64,000 bases of DNA, taken from Streptomyces phaeochromogenes (GTDB taxonomy: Bacteria > Actinomycetota > Actinomycetes > Streptomycetales > Streptomycetaceae). Both the position numbers and the translations under genes were made by a program. Below, in pieces: positions 43,642 through 52,425 of the stretch. The stretch spans positions 1-64,000 of the forward strand of contig NZ_LIQZ01000013.1 in assembly GCF_001418655.1 (NCBI RefSeq), given 5' to 3'. Under the pieces are notes generated by a model, which did not search any database, was not told where the DNA came from, and worked only from the letters and a program-made list of their open reading frames with translations. The number at the start of each line of letters is the position of its first letter. Position 1 is the first letter of the stretch.

Positions 43642-44379
43642 CTAGGCGGCCAGCCCCAGCGCAGCCATCCGCTTGGTGTGCGCCTCGGTGATCCGCGAGA
43701 ACATCCGCCCCACCTCGGCGAGGTCGAACCCGTCGGCCACCCCACCGACGAGCATCGTCGACAGGGCGTCCCGGTCGGCAACCACCCGCTGGGACTGCGA
43801 CAACGCCTCGCCCATCAACCGCCGTGCCCACAGGGCGAGTCGACCGCCCACCCGCGGATCCGCGTCGATGGCGGCCCGCACCTTCTCGACGGCGAACGAC
43901 GCGTGCCCGGTGTCGTCGAGCACGGCCAGTACGAGCCCGCGCGTATCGGAGTCGAGCCGGGCCGCGACCTCCCGGTAGAAGTCACTGGCGATGGAGTCGC
44001 CGACGTACGCCTTGACGAGGCCCTCCAGCCAGTCCGAGGGGGCCGTCTGCTTGTGGAAACCGTCGAGGGCGGCGACGAACGGCTCCATCGCCTGCGTCGG
44101 CTCCGCCCCGATCTCCGTGAGCCGGTCCCGCAGCTGCTCGAAGTGGTGGAACTCCGCCGACGCCATCTTCGCCAGCTCCGCCTTGTCCGCGAGCGTCGGC
44201 GCCAGCTTCGCGTCCTCCGCGAGGCGCTCGAACGCCGCCAGCTCCCCGTACGCCAGCGCTCCGATCAGGTCCACGACCGCGGCTCGGTACTGGGGGTCGA
44301 CGGAGGCCTTGGCCCAGTCCTGGGCGGCGACTCCGGTGTGAGCGGCAGATGCGTCGGAAGCGTTGTCAGGCGTCGTCAT
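43642..44379 (-). CDS. Ferritin-like fold protein
   Basis: A 245-residue helical protein. Glu and His residues in GELAAFERLAED, EFHHFEQLRDR and DDTGHASFAVEK recall the di-iron helices of rubrerythrin and MiaE-type hydroxylases. It could be a di-iron enzyme such as a tRNA hydroxylase, but the match is partial. ATG 44379 is used because the frame upstream is low-quality. It is divergent from the helicase gene, as in the mycobacterial order. Confidence 0.82.
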   Translation of the reverse strand: MTTPDNASDASAAHTGVAAQDWAKASVDPQYRAAVVDLIGALAYGELAAFERLAEDAKLAPTLADKAELAKMASAEFHHFEQLRDRLTEIGAEPTQAMEPFVAALDGFHKQTAPSDWLEGLVKAYVGDSIASDFYREVAARLDSDTRGLVLAVLDDTGHASFAVEKVRAAIDADPRVGGRLALWARRLMGEALSQSQRVVADRDALSTMLVGGVADGFDLAEVGRMFSRITEAHTKRMAALGLAA

Positions 44380-44768
44380 GAAGCGCACAATAGCCCGCCC
44401 ACCGTACGACGGAAGGCCCTGGTCAATCAGTGTGACGACGACTACGTGACCAAATCGGCCATCGCATATGCGCGATTCCGGGGTATGGTGGTAATGCGCT
44501 CGCTGGGTTGATCTACGTAACTCGACGGGCCGCACGAATGAGGATGCCCGGTCGGTGGCCCGATCGGCTCCGACCAGACAGCCCTCCTCGTCGGTACGGC
44601 ACATTGCGTACGACACCCGGAGGGAACCCTCAGCGGTACGAGAGCTCGAGCGTCGGCAGTGGTCCCATGCCACCCGGCCCGCTGGTCAAGAGCGGCCGAC
44701 GTCCCCGGCACGGTCCCGACACGACCCCCGCGCTCGCCTCGCACCGCGTACACAGAAGAGGCAGCACC
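44380..44768. other. Divergent intergenic region between ferritin-like and helicase genes
   Basis: About 390 bp with no gene. It holds the palindrome CGCATATGCG (44463-44472) and a TATGGT -10-like box (44492-44497), but no convincing -35. The helicase RBS AGAAGAGG is at 44754-44761. Confidence 0.4.
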
Positions 44769-47417
44769 CTGACTACTTTCCGAGACCTCGGGATCCTTCC
44801 CGAGACTGCCGAGGCCCTTGAGGCGGTCGGCATCACGAGTCCCTTCCCCATCCAGGAGATGACGCTCCCCGTTGCCCTGACCGGCACCGACGTCATCGGC
44901 CAGGCCAAGACCGGCACCGGCAAGACACTGGGCTTCGGTCTTCCCCTCCTTGAGCGCGTGACCGTTCCCGCGGACGTCGAGGCGGGCCGGGCCAAGCCCG
45001 AGCAGCTCACCGACGCCCCGCAGGCCCTCGTCGTCGTCCCGACGCGCGAGCTGTGCACGCAGGTCACGAACGACCTGCTGACGGCCGGCAAGGTCCGTAA
45101 CGTACGCGTTCTGGCCATCTACGGCGGCCGGGCGTACGAGCCTCAGGTCGAGGCCCTCAAGAAGGGCGTCGACGTGATCGTCGGCACCCCGGGCCGACTG
45201 CTGGACCTCGCGGGCCAGCGGAAGCTCGACCTCAAGCACATCAAGTCCCTCGTCCTCGACGAGGCCGACGAGATGCTCGACCTGGGCTTCCTGCCCGACG
45301 TCGAGAAGATCATCAACATGCTGCCGGCCCGCCGTCAGACGATGCTGTTCTCGGCGACCATGCCGGGCGCGGTCATCGGTCTCGCGCGCCGCTACATGTC
45401 GCAGCCAACGCACATCCGCGCCACGGCGCCGGACGACGAGGGCCAGACGGTCCGCAACACCAAGCAGTTCGTCTACCGCGCGCACAACATGGACAAGCCG
45501 GAGATGGTCTCGCGGATACTGCAGGCCGACGGCCGCGGTCTCGTGATGGTCTTCTGCCGCACCAAGCGGACGGCGGCGGACCTCGCCGACCAGCTGCAGC
45601 AGCGCGGCTTCGCCTCCGGCGCGGTCCACGGCGACCTCGGCCAGGGCGCCCGCGAGCAGGCGCTGCGCGCCTTCCGCAACGGCAAGGTGGACGTCCTCGT
45701 CTGCACCGACGTGGCCGCGCGCGGCATCGACGTCGAGGGCGTCACGCACGTCATCAACTACCAGTCCCCCGAGGACGAGAAGACGTACCTGCACCGCATC
45801 GGCCGTACGGGCCGCGCGGGTGCCAAGGGCATCGCGATCACCCTCGTCGACTGGGACGACATCCCGCGCTGGCAGCTCATCAACAAGGCGCTGGACCTCG
45901 GTCTGAGCGACCCGCCGGAGACGTACTCCACGTCCCCGCGGCTCTACGAGGAGCTGAGCATCCCGGCGGGCACCAAGGGCGTCCTGCCGCGTGCCGAGCG
46001 CACCCGCGCCGGCCTCTCCGCCGAGGTGGTCGAGGACCTCGGCGAGACCGGCGGGCGTGGCCCGCGCGGCCGAGGTGGCCGTTCCGGCGCCCCGGCGTCG
46101 GCCTCGGCTCCGGTCGCCGAGCGCGACCGCGAGCGTCCGGCCCGTACGCCGCGTCGCCGTCGCCGCACCCGTAACGGCACGCCGCTCGACGGCACGGAGC
46201 AGCAGACCACGCAGCAGACCACCCCGGAGACCACGGAGTCGGCGCCGGCCGCCGCGGCCACGGAGCCGCGCACGCCGCGTCGCCGTCGTCGTACGCGTTC
46301 CGGTGGCGCGTCGGAGGCGGCCGAGACGGCCGTCGCCACGGCCGAGGGCACGGTGGCGGAGGCCGCCGAGCCGATCGCGTCGGCCGAGCCGGTCGCCGCG
46401 GAGCCCAGGTCGCGTCGCCGCCGTTCGCGCCGGACCGCGGAGGCCGCTCAGCCCGAGGCCGCCGCCGTCGTCGAGGAGGCCCCCACGGCTCCCGTGGCCC
46501 CCGTCGCCGAGGCGGTCGAGGTGTCCGAGCCGGCGTCCGAGACCAGGCCGCGCCGCCGGACCCGCAAGTCCGCCACGGCCACCGCGCCTGCTGAGACCGC
46601 GGTGGACACCGCCGAGGGCACGGTCGTCGAGACGGCGGAGGCCGTCGAGACGAAGCCGCGTCGCCGTACGCGTAAGACCGCCCAGGCCCCCGAGGTCGTG
46701 GTGGAAGCCGCTGTCGAGCCGGTGGAGGCCGTCGAGGCCAAGCCGCGCCGCACCCGCAAGGCGACGACCACGGCAGCCGCGGAGGCCGCCCTGGACACCG
46801 CCGAGGCCGCGGAGGTCAAGCCGCGCCGCCGTACTCGTAAGGCCGCCGCGTCCGACGAGGTCGCCGCAGCGGTCGAGGCCGTCGAAGCCGCCATCCCGGC
46901 CCAGGTGGCCGAGGAGGCCGAGGCCGAGGCCAAGCCGCGTCGCCGCACCCGTAAGGCCGTCACGGCCGCCACGGTCGCGGAGACCGCTCCGGTGGACGAG
47001 GCGCCCGTCGCGGAGGCCACGCCGCGTCGGCGTACGCGCAAGGCCGCCGAGGTCGCGGTGGACACCGCCGAGGGCACGACGGTCGAGGCACCGGCGGCCA
47101 CGGCGACGAAGCCGCGCCGCACCCGCAAGACCGCGGCAGCCGCTGAGGCCGCCGTGGACACCGCGGAGGCGACCGAGGCTGCCGAGACGAAGCCCCGCCG
47201 CCGCGCCCGCAAGGTCGCGGTCGCCGAGGCCGACATCCCGGCCCAGGCCACCGAGGCCGCCTCGACCGAGACCCCGGTCAAGGCGCGCCGCACCCGCAAG
47301 ACGGCGGCCACGGCCACCGTCACGGACGCTGTCGCGGCCGAGGCCGCCCCCGAGGCCAAGCCCCGCCGCCGTGCGCGGAAGACGGCAGCAGCCGCCGCCG
47401 AGCCGACGGAGAGCTGA
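44769..47417 (+). CDS. DEAD-box RNA helicase with long basic repeat tail
   Basis: An 882-residue RNA helicase. The Q motif includes F26-P-I-Q29, Walker A is AKTGTGKT (46-53), motif II DEAD (164-167), motif III SAT (195-197) and motif VI HRIGRTGR (342-349). From about 400 to the end, Ala/Glu spacers separate some 13 copies of a basic KPRRRTRK motif, an RNA-binding tail. The start appears to be CTG at 44769, with AGAAGAGG 7 nt upstream; the nearest in-frame ATG (44667) has no RBS. It resembles RhlE/CshA-type helicases that act in RNA decay or ribosome assembly. Confidence 0.9.
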   Translation: MTTFRDLGILPETAEALEAVGITSPFPIQEMTLPVALTGTDVIGQAKTGTGKTLGFGLPLLERVTVPADVEAGRAKPEQLTDAPQALVVVPTRELCTQVTNDLLTAGKVRNVRVLAIYGGRAYEPQVEALKKGVDVIVGTPGRLLDLAGQRKLDLKHIKSLVLDEADEMLDLGFLPDVEKIINMLPARRQTMLFSATMPGAVIGLARRYMSQPTHIRATAPDDEGQTVRNTKQFVYRAHNMDKPEMVSRILQADGRGLVMVFCRTKRTAADLADQLQQRGFASGAVHGDLGQGAREQALRAFRNGKVDVLVCTDVAARGIDVEGVTHVINYQSPEDEKTYLHRIGRTGRAGAKGIAITLVDWDDIPRWQLINKALDLGLSDPPETYSTSPRLYEELSIPAGTKGVLPRAERTRAGLSAEVVEDLGETGGRGPRGRGGRSGAPASASAPVAERDRERPARTPRRRRRTRNGTPLDGTEQQTTQQTTPETTESAPAAAATEPRTPRRRRRTRSGGASEAAETAVATAEGTVAEAAEPIASAEPVAAEPRSRRRRSRRTAEAAQPEAAAVVEEAPTAPVAPVAEAVEVSEPASETRPRRRTRKSATATAPAETAVDTAEGTVVETAEAVETKPRRRTRKTAQAPEVVVEAAVEPVEAVEAKPRRTRKATTTAAAEAALDTAEAAEVKPRRRTRKAAASDEVAAAVEAVEAAIPAQVAEEAEAEAKPRRRTRKAVTAATVAETAPVDEAPVAEATPRRRTRKAAEVAVDTAEGTTVEAPAATATKPRRTRKTAAAAEAAVDTAEATEAAETKPRRRARKVAVAEADIPAQATEAASTETPVKARRTRKTAATATVTDAVAAEAAPEAKPRRRARKTAAAAAEPTES

Positions 47418-47488
47418 CGCTCACACCTGACGGCCCGGTCCCGCTTCGGCGGGGCCGGGCCGTCGGCGTTTCCACGCGTGGGCGGGGG

Positions 47489-47995
47489 CCGTCGTCGGTG
47501 TGCCCGTGCACGGTCGGGGGCCGTCGTCGGCGTTCCCGCGCACGGTCGGGGGCCGTCGTCGGCGTTCCCGCGCACGGTCGGGGGCCGTCGTCGGCGTTCC
47601 CGCGCACAGTCGGGGGCCGTCGTCGGCGTTCCCGCGCACAGTCGCGGGCCATCGTCGGCCCCCACAGTCACGGGCCCGTCGCCAGCGCTCCCACGCGCGA
47701 TCCCGGGCGCGTCGTCGGCGTGCCCGTGCGCAGTCACGGGCTCATCGTCGGTACCCCCATGCACAGTCAAGGGCCCCCACGATCACGGGCTCGCCACCGG
47801 CGCCCCCGCGCACAACCGCAGGCCCATCGCAGGCACCCCGCACACGATCGCGAGCTCGTCGTCGGCGCCCCCGCACACGATCGCGAGCCCATCGTCTGCA
47901 CCCCCACTCACAATCGCGGACCCATCTCCGACACCCCGCTCACGCAATCGCGAGCCCACCGCCGGCACCCCCGCCCACGGTCAAGGGCCCATGAG
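47489..47995. repeat. Tandem array of about 32-bp GC-rich units
   Basis: Five near-identical 32-bp units begin at 47489, 47521, 47553, 47585 and 47617, with consensus CCGTCGTCGGCGTTCCCGCG then CACGGTCGGGGG. About ten degenerate units follow up to about 47995. The unit length is not a multiple of three and stop-free frames exist on both strands only because of the repeat. It fills most of the gap between the helicase and the hydrolase. There are no unique spacers, so this is not CRISPR. Confidence 0.85.
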
Positions 47996-48076
47996 ACCGG
48001 CCCGGCGTCCCTCGGCCGACGCCCGGCGTGCCGCCCGGCATGCCGTCCGAAAGGTTCCCCGGATAGCCTCCTCCTC

Positions 48077-48982
48077 ATGAGCAGGCCCGCCACCTTCGTC
48101 CCGCCCCCCGGAGCCCGCGCGTATCGGCTCGTCACCGCGCGCGGGGAGTTCGCCGTGATCGAGGCGGGCAGCCCTGAGAAGGGCACCGCGCTCCTGCTGC
48201 CGGGGTTCACCGGCAGCAAGGAGGACTTCATCTCGCTGCACGAACCGCTGGCCGCGGCCGGGTACCGGACCGTCGCCGTGGACGGGCGGGGCCAGTACGA
48301 GACGCCGGGCCCGACGGACGACGAAACGCCTTACGCGCAGGCCGAGTTGGCGCAGGACGTCCTCGCCCAGATCGACGCCCTGACCGGCGGTCCGGCCCAG
48401 GGTCCGGCCCGCGCCCCGGCCGACGGCCCGCAGGCGCGCGTCCACCTCGTGGGCCACTCCTTCGGCGGACAGGTCGCCCGGGCAGCCGTGCTGCTGGATC
48501 CGTCCCGCTTCCGCTCGCTCACCCTGATGTCGTCGGGGCCCGCCGAGATCTCGCCCTCCCAGCAGCAGCGCGTGAAGCTCCTGCGGGACGCGCTCGCCGT
48601 GATGGACATGGGTCAGGTGTGGGAAGCAATCCAGGCCCTTGAGCCGCCGGAGGACGCCGCGGGTGACCTGGACGCCGGTCTGGAGGACCAGGACGACCTG
48701 AAGCGCCGCTGGCTCGGCAACAGCCCGGCCCAACTCATCGCCGCGGGGCGCCAGTTGTGCGAGGAGCCCGACCGGGTTGCCGAGCTGGCCGCCGTCGGGC
48801 TGCCCGTCCACGTCCTGTCCGGCGAACGCGACGACACGTGGCCCGTGCCACTCCTCGACGACATGGCCGTACGCCTCGACGCGCACCGCACGATCGTCCC
48901 CGGGGCCGAGCACTCGCCGAACTCGGACCGGCCTCGGGAGACGGCCGAGGCGCTCGGCGCGTTCTGGGACCGGGTGGGCTGA
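48077..48982 (+). CDS. Alpha/beta hydrolase
   Basis: A 301-residue cytosolic alpha/beta hydrolase: LLLPGFTGSKEDF (oxyanion), GHSFGG (nucleophile elbow), the SGERDD acid region and the GAEHSPN His. Substrate unknown. ATG 48077 is the first start after the tandem-repeat array. The frame extends upstream into the repeats, but that part is not credible protein. Confidence 0.87.
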   Translation: MSRPATFVPPPGARAYRLVTARGEFAVIEAGSPEKGTALLLPGFTGSKEDFISLHEPLAAAGYRTVAVDGRGQYETPGPTDDETPYAQAELAQDVLAQIDALTGGPAQGPARAPADGPQARVHLVGHSFGGQVARAAVLLDPSRFRSLTLMSSGPAEISPSQQQRVKLLRDALAVMDMGQVWEAIQALEPPEDAAGDLDAGLEDQDDLKRRWLGNSPAQLIAAGRQLCEEPDRVAELAAVGLPVHVLSGERDDTWPVPLLDDMAVRLDAHRTIVPGAEHSPNSDRPRETAEALGAFWDRVG

Positions 48983-49012
48983 CGCTCTGCCGGCGGGTTC
49001 TATGGCTGCGGG

Positions 49013-49100
49013 CCGTTCGTGGCTCGGTGCGCAGTTCCCCGCGCCCCTGAAGGGGCGCCCCCAGCTCGGCCCCAGTCCGGCCGGAAACAGCGGACGCGCG
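49013..49100. repeat. Dispersed GC-rich repeat, inverted copy
   Basis: GTGCGCAGTTCCCCGCGCCCCT is the reverse complement of the dispersed core and continues into a GCGCCCCT/AGGGGCGC hairpin (49040-49057). It lies between the convergent hydrolase and NYN genes. Confidence 0.55.
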
Positions 49101-49102
49101 GG

Positions 49103-50005
49103 CTAGTACTGCCCCTGCAAGTGCTCCCAGAACCCGTCCCGCAGCGACCTTCGCAGGTCCGCCTGCCCCCGCAGCGAGTACTGCAGCAGCCCCTCCGCCT
49201 CCACGAGCAGATCCTGGTCGACAGGGCCGGGCAGGTACGGATGCCCGGGCAGCAGCTCCGCGAGCGCCTCGCGCCCGCGCGCGGCCAGCCACTTCGCGGC
49301 GATCTGCGCGCCCACGAACCGCACGTCCTCGCGCGTGGGCCGGCCCGCCGCCGACGTGTCGTACGAGGCGGAGGTCCGCCGGGCGACGTACGGCTTGAAG
49401 AACTCCAGGTCGAACGTGCGCTGGCTGTCGACCTCCCAGAGCAGCGGCTCCGCCTGGTTGCGCCCCTCCGGCGCCTCGATGCCCCACAGGTGCACGCGGG
49501 CCCCGTACCCCTGCGCCGCCTCGACCGCCGAGACCAGGTCCTCGTCGCCGCCGATGAGCGCCGCGTCGCTGATGGCGCGGTGCCGGGCCAGCGACTCCAG
49601 ATCCGTACGGATCAGGGAGTCGACGCCCTTCTGCTGGTTGTTGGCGTTGAGGTTGCCGAGGCGGACCTTCACGTCGGGCAGCTCGGCGATGGACTGCTGC
49701 TCCGCGGTGTGGATGCGGCGCCGCGCCCCGTCGTACCAGTAGACGCGCAGCAGCCTGCTGTCCGCGAAAATCGTGCGCGCCCGGTCGATGAGCGCCTCGA
49801 TGAGTCCCTCGGCGTCCAGATCGAAGGCCCGGCGGTCCTCCGTCCCGGCGACGAGCCGGCCCGCGGCAGCGTAGAGATACCCCGCGTCGACGAAGATCGC
49901 ATGAGTCGACGGCGTCTTCGCCACCTCGGCGAGCATGCGCTGGAGCAGCTCGTTCGTGCGGTCGATATGCGCACCGAGCACCGCTGGATCGAGGTCGTCA
50001 TTCAT
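49103..50005 (-). CDS. NYN-domain protein (PIN-like ribonuclease fold)
   Basis: A 300-residue protein. The acidic motifs IFVDAGYLY near residue 40, then VDSLIRTDL and ALIGGDEDLV, are the conserved metal-binding Asp sites of NYN/PIN-like nucleases. The C-terminal ~100 residues are helical, possibly for RNA or partner binding. ATG 50005 has GAGG 6 nt upstream. A longer frame upstream has no merit. It is divergent from the sigma-R-controlled small gene. Confidence 0.87.
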   Translation of the reverse strand: MNDDLDPAVLGAHIDRTNELLQRMLAEVAKTPSTHAIFVDAGYLYAAAGRLVAGTEDRRAFDLDAEGLIEALIDRARTIFADSRLLRVYWYDGARRRIHTAEQQSIAELPDVKVRLGNLNANNQQKGVDSLIRTDLESLARHRAISDAALIGGDEDLVSAVEAAQGYGARVHLWGIEAPEGRNQAEPLLWEVDSQRTFDLEFFKPYVARRTSASYDTSAAGRPTREDVRFVGAQIAAKWLAARGREALAELLPGHPYLPGPVDQDLLVEAEGLLQYSLRGQADLRRSLRDGFWEHLQGQY

Positions 50006-50132
50006 ATGCGCCTCATTGTCGCAGGCGGTCACGGGACGAACACAACCGGTCCGGAAATCGACCTCGAAGCCGGCCTGGACACCGGTCGGATACCAGTCAG
50101 TAGTTAGCCGTTCGAAAAATTTCTTTAGCGTA

Positions 50133-50159
50133 GGGAATGTTTGTAACACGCATGCCGTT
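50133..50159 (+). promoter_or_regulatory. Sigma-R type promoter of the 50-residue gene
   Basis: GGGAAT (50133-50138), exactly 18 nt, then GTT (50157-50159) fits the SigR consensus. It lies about 60 nt before the GTG start. A TGTAAC direct repeat (50142-50147 and 50169-50174) overlaps it, possibly an additional regulator site. Confidence 0.7.
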
Positions 50160-50219
50160 GGATCCCTATGTAACCAAGTAGTTCTCCTCAGGAGGATGAC
50201 CAGACGAAGGGAGAAGCCT

Positions 50220-50372
50220 GTGCGCTTCGAAATCATGCGCCTTGACGACGTCGACGGAACCCCCGTGGACAGCACCGTCGTGGACGCCGCCTCCGTCAAC
50301 AGGATCGTTCAGCAGGCAGCAGCCATCGGGCAGCGCCTCTGGATCCGCCCGGCCAACACCTCGGCCTCATAA
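50220..50372 (+). CDS. Conserved 50-residue protein of unknown function
   Basis: A short protein (MRFEIMRLDDVDGTPVDST, then VVDAASVNRIVQQAAAIG) that I recall as conserved across Streptomyces. It has no Cys and no membrane helix. GTG 50220 has AAGGGAG about 8 nt upstream. The upstream sigma-R promoter predicts oxidative-stress induction. Function unknown. Confidence 0.8.
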   Translation: MRFEIMRLDDVDGTPVDSTVVDAASVNRIVQQAAAIGQRLWIRPANTSAS

Positions 50373-50387
50373 CACCGGACGCTCGAC

Positions 50388-50445
50388 AGACCACGACCGA
50401 CAGACACACTGACGGACAGACAGACGCACTGACTGACGGACAGAC
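50388..50445. repeat. Short GACGGACAGAC-type tandem repeat
   Basis: Variants of CTGACGGACAGAC recur four or so times in 58 bp just before the terminator. They look like slippage products. Confidence 0.5.
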
Positions 50446-50448
50446 TTC

Positions 50449-50486
50449 AGAACCCCCGTACGGCACCGAAGCCGTACGGGGGTTCT
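50449..50486. terminator. Bidirectional terminator
   Basis: A perfect 16-bp stem, AGAACCCCCGTACGGC with GCCGTACGGGGGTTCT, has a 6-nt loop and lies between the small gene and the convergent marC gene. Confidence 0.85.
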
Positions 50487-50523
50487 GCGTTCGGCGCCGC
50501 GGAGAGCGCGCGCACGAGGACCT

Positions 50524-51129
50524 TCAGCTGCTCTGAATGACCTGCGTGACGCCGTTGATGATCTGCTGCACGGCGATCGCGGAGAGCATCATGCCCGCGA
50601 GCCGCGTCACCAGCACGACACCGCCGTCCTTGATGACCCGGATGATCAGCAGCGAGTACCGCATCACCACCCACAGCACGACATGGATGGCGACGATCGC
50701 GGCCCACACCGACACCTGCGACGCCACACCGTCCGCCTTCTGCACGGCCAGGATGACGGACACGATCGCGCCCGGCCCGGCGAGCAGCGGCATGCCCAGC
50801 GGTACGAGGGCGACGTTGACGTCCTTCGTCTGCTTGGGCTCGTCCGTCTTGCCCGTGAGCAGGTCGAGCGCGATGAGCAGGAGCAGCAGCCCGCCCGCGA
50901 TCGTCAGCGCGGGGACGGACACATGCAGGTAGTTGAGGATCTGGTGCCCCAGCAGCCCGAAGACGGCGATGACTCCGCCGGCCACGCAGACGGCCTGGAA
51001 CGCCATCCGCTTCTGCACCTTGGCCGGCCGTCCGGCCGTCAGCGCGAGGAAGATCGGGGTGATCCCGGGGGGATCCATGATGACGAAGAGAGTGAGGAAG
51101 AGAGAGCCGAAGACGGCGAGGTCGAACAC
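50524..51129 (-). CDS. MarC-family integral membrane protein
   Basis: A 201-residue protein of the UPF0056/MarC family with six hydrophobic helices and motif VIMDPPGITPIFLALT near the N-terminus. Despite the name, MarC is not firmly tied to multidrug resistance; the substrate is unknown. The GTG start lies at 51129. Confidence 0.9.
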   Translation of the reverse strand: MFDLAVFGSLFLTLFVIMDPPGITPIFLALTAGRPAKVQKRMAFQAVCVAGGVIAVFGLLGHQILNYLHVSVPALTIAGGLLLLLIALDLLTGKTDEPKQTKDVNVALVPLGMPLLAGPGAIVSVILAVQKADGVASQVSVWAAIVAIHVVLWVVMRYSLLIIRVIKDGGVVLVTRLAGMMLSAIAVQQIINGVTQVIQSS

Positions 51130-51338
51130 GGTGAGCCTTGCGAGAAGAGGGACGAGACGGAGAACGGGACACAGGACGAGGGAGGGGCAGCAGACAGCAC
51201 GGAAGGGGTTGGCGCGGCTCGGAAGGGTTCAGCGCGGTCCGGAGCGCGGCGCTTTCAAAGCGACCCGAGCGGAAACCGGGCGGGACCGCTCACCACCTAC
51301 CGCTCACCACCTACCGCTGACCTCCCACCGCCGACCAC

Positions 51339-52205
51339 CTACCGCGCGGCGCCCCCGCCGGCCCCCGGCACGGGAAACGCGCCGGTGGCCCGACGGGTGA
51401 TCTCCCCGTAGATCTCGGGATCCGTCGTGAACTCGCCGAGCACACACGTCTTCCGGCTGCCGTGGTAGTCGCTGGACCCGGTCGGCAGCAGCCCCAACTC
51501 GCCCGCGAGGCCTCGCAGTCGGTCCCGGGTGGCCGGTTCGTGGTCCATGTGGTCGACCTCGATGCCGTCGAGCCCGGCAGCGGCGAGCTCCGCGATCGCG
51601 GACTCCGGCACGGTCTGCCCGCGCTTGGAGGCGGCGGGATGCGCGAAGACGGTCACCCCGCCCGCGGCTTTGACGAGCCGGATCATCTCGAAGGGGTCCG
51701 ACTCGTGCTTCTCGACATAGGCGCGCCCGCCGTCGGCGAGCCAATCGGTCGTGAACGCTTCGGAGACACTGCCCACGAGGCCCAGCTCGACCAGCGCGGT
51801 GGCGATGTGCGGCCGGCCCACGGAGCCGCCGGCCGCGATCCGCTCCACCTGCTCCCACGTCACCGGCACGCCCAGTTCCTGGAGGTTGCCGACCATCGCC
51901 CGGGCCCGCGGCACCCGGTCGTCGCGTACGAGCTCGCGCTCGCGCAGCAACTCGGGCTCCTCGGGATCGAAGAGGTACGCCAGCATGTGCAGGCCCACCC
52001 CGTCGAGACGGCAGGAGAGCTCGGCCCCGGTCACCAGCGTCAGCCCGGCGGGCAGGGCCGCGACGGCCTCCGCGTACCCGCGCGTGGTGTCGTGGTCGGT
52101 CAGCGCGACGACGTCGAGCCCGGCGGCAGCGGCGTTGCGCACCAGCTCGGCGGGGGTGTCCGTACCGTCGGACGCCGTGGAGTGGCAGTGCAGATCGATG
52201 CGCAC
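51339..52205 (-). CDS. PHP-domain phosphoesterase
   Basis: A 288-residue protein. HCHSTASDG at the N-terminus, then LTDHDT, GAELS, HPAA and GSSDYHG, supplies the metal-binding His and Asp residues of the PHP family. Related proteins include 3',5'-nucleotide phosphatases and the TrpH/RnaAm 5'-3' exonuclease type. GTG 52205 is preferred over 52223 because GGAG sits 9 nt before it. Confidence 0.9.
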   Translation of the reverse strand: MRIDLHCHSTASDGTDTPAELVRNAAAAGLDVVALTDHDTTRGYAEAVAALPAGLTLVTGAELSCRLDGVGLHMLAYLFDPEEPELLRERELVRDDRVPRARAMVGNLQELGVPVTWEQVERIAAGGSVGRPHIATALVELGLVGSVSEAFTTDWLADGGRAYVEKHESDPFEMIRLVKAAGGVTVFAHPAASKRGQTVPESAIAELAAAGLDGIEVDHMDHEPATRDRLRGLAGELGLLPTGSSDYHGSRKTCVLGEFTTDPEIYGEITRRATGAFPVPGAGGGAAR

Positions 52206-52311
52206 GACACGAACTCCAGACACGAACGGAACAAGACGGACCGCTCAAGGATAACGGCCCCAGGACCGCCTCCTGTCACACCCAAAGCGCGGGATCACCC
52301 CCTACATGCTT

Positions 52312-52400
52312 TTAGGGGCGTGGGGCCGTATCAATTTGCGGCTCCGCCGCGTGGGCGCACCCAGCCACACCCAACCCGCACCCGGCAGACCACCGGCACC
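52312..52400. repeat. Dispersed GC-rich repeat, divergent copy
   Basis: TTTTAGGGGCGTGGGG, then CCCAGCCACACCCAACCCGC. It keeps the outer blocks of the element but carries an insertion, CCGTATCAATTTGCGGCTCC, in the middle. Confidence 0.45.
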
Positions 52401-52425
52401 CCACCCCCGTGGCCGCCCGAAGAAC

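Noticed and set aside
45991..47430. A 479-codon plus-strand frame in the helicase tail
   Set aside because: Arg/Pro-only composition; it is a frame-shifted shadow of the KPRRRTRK repeat region.
47489..47995. CRISPR array
   Set aside because: Units abut one another without unique spacers and no cas genes are present.
47320..48076. Several long frames on both strands over the tandem repeat
   Set aside because: The 32-bp unit lacks stops in most frames. There is no RBS and no protein-like composition.
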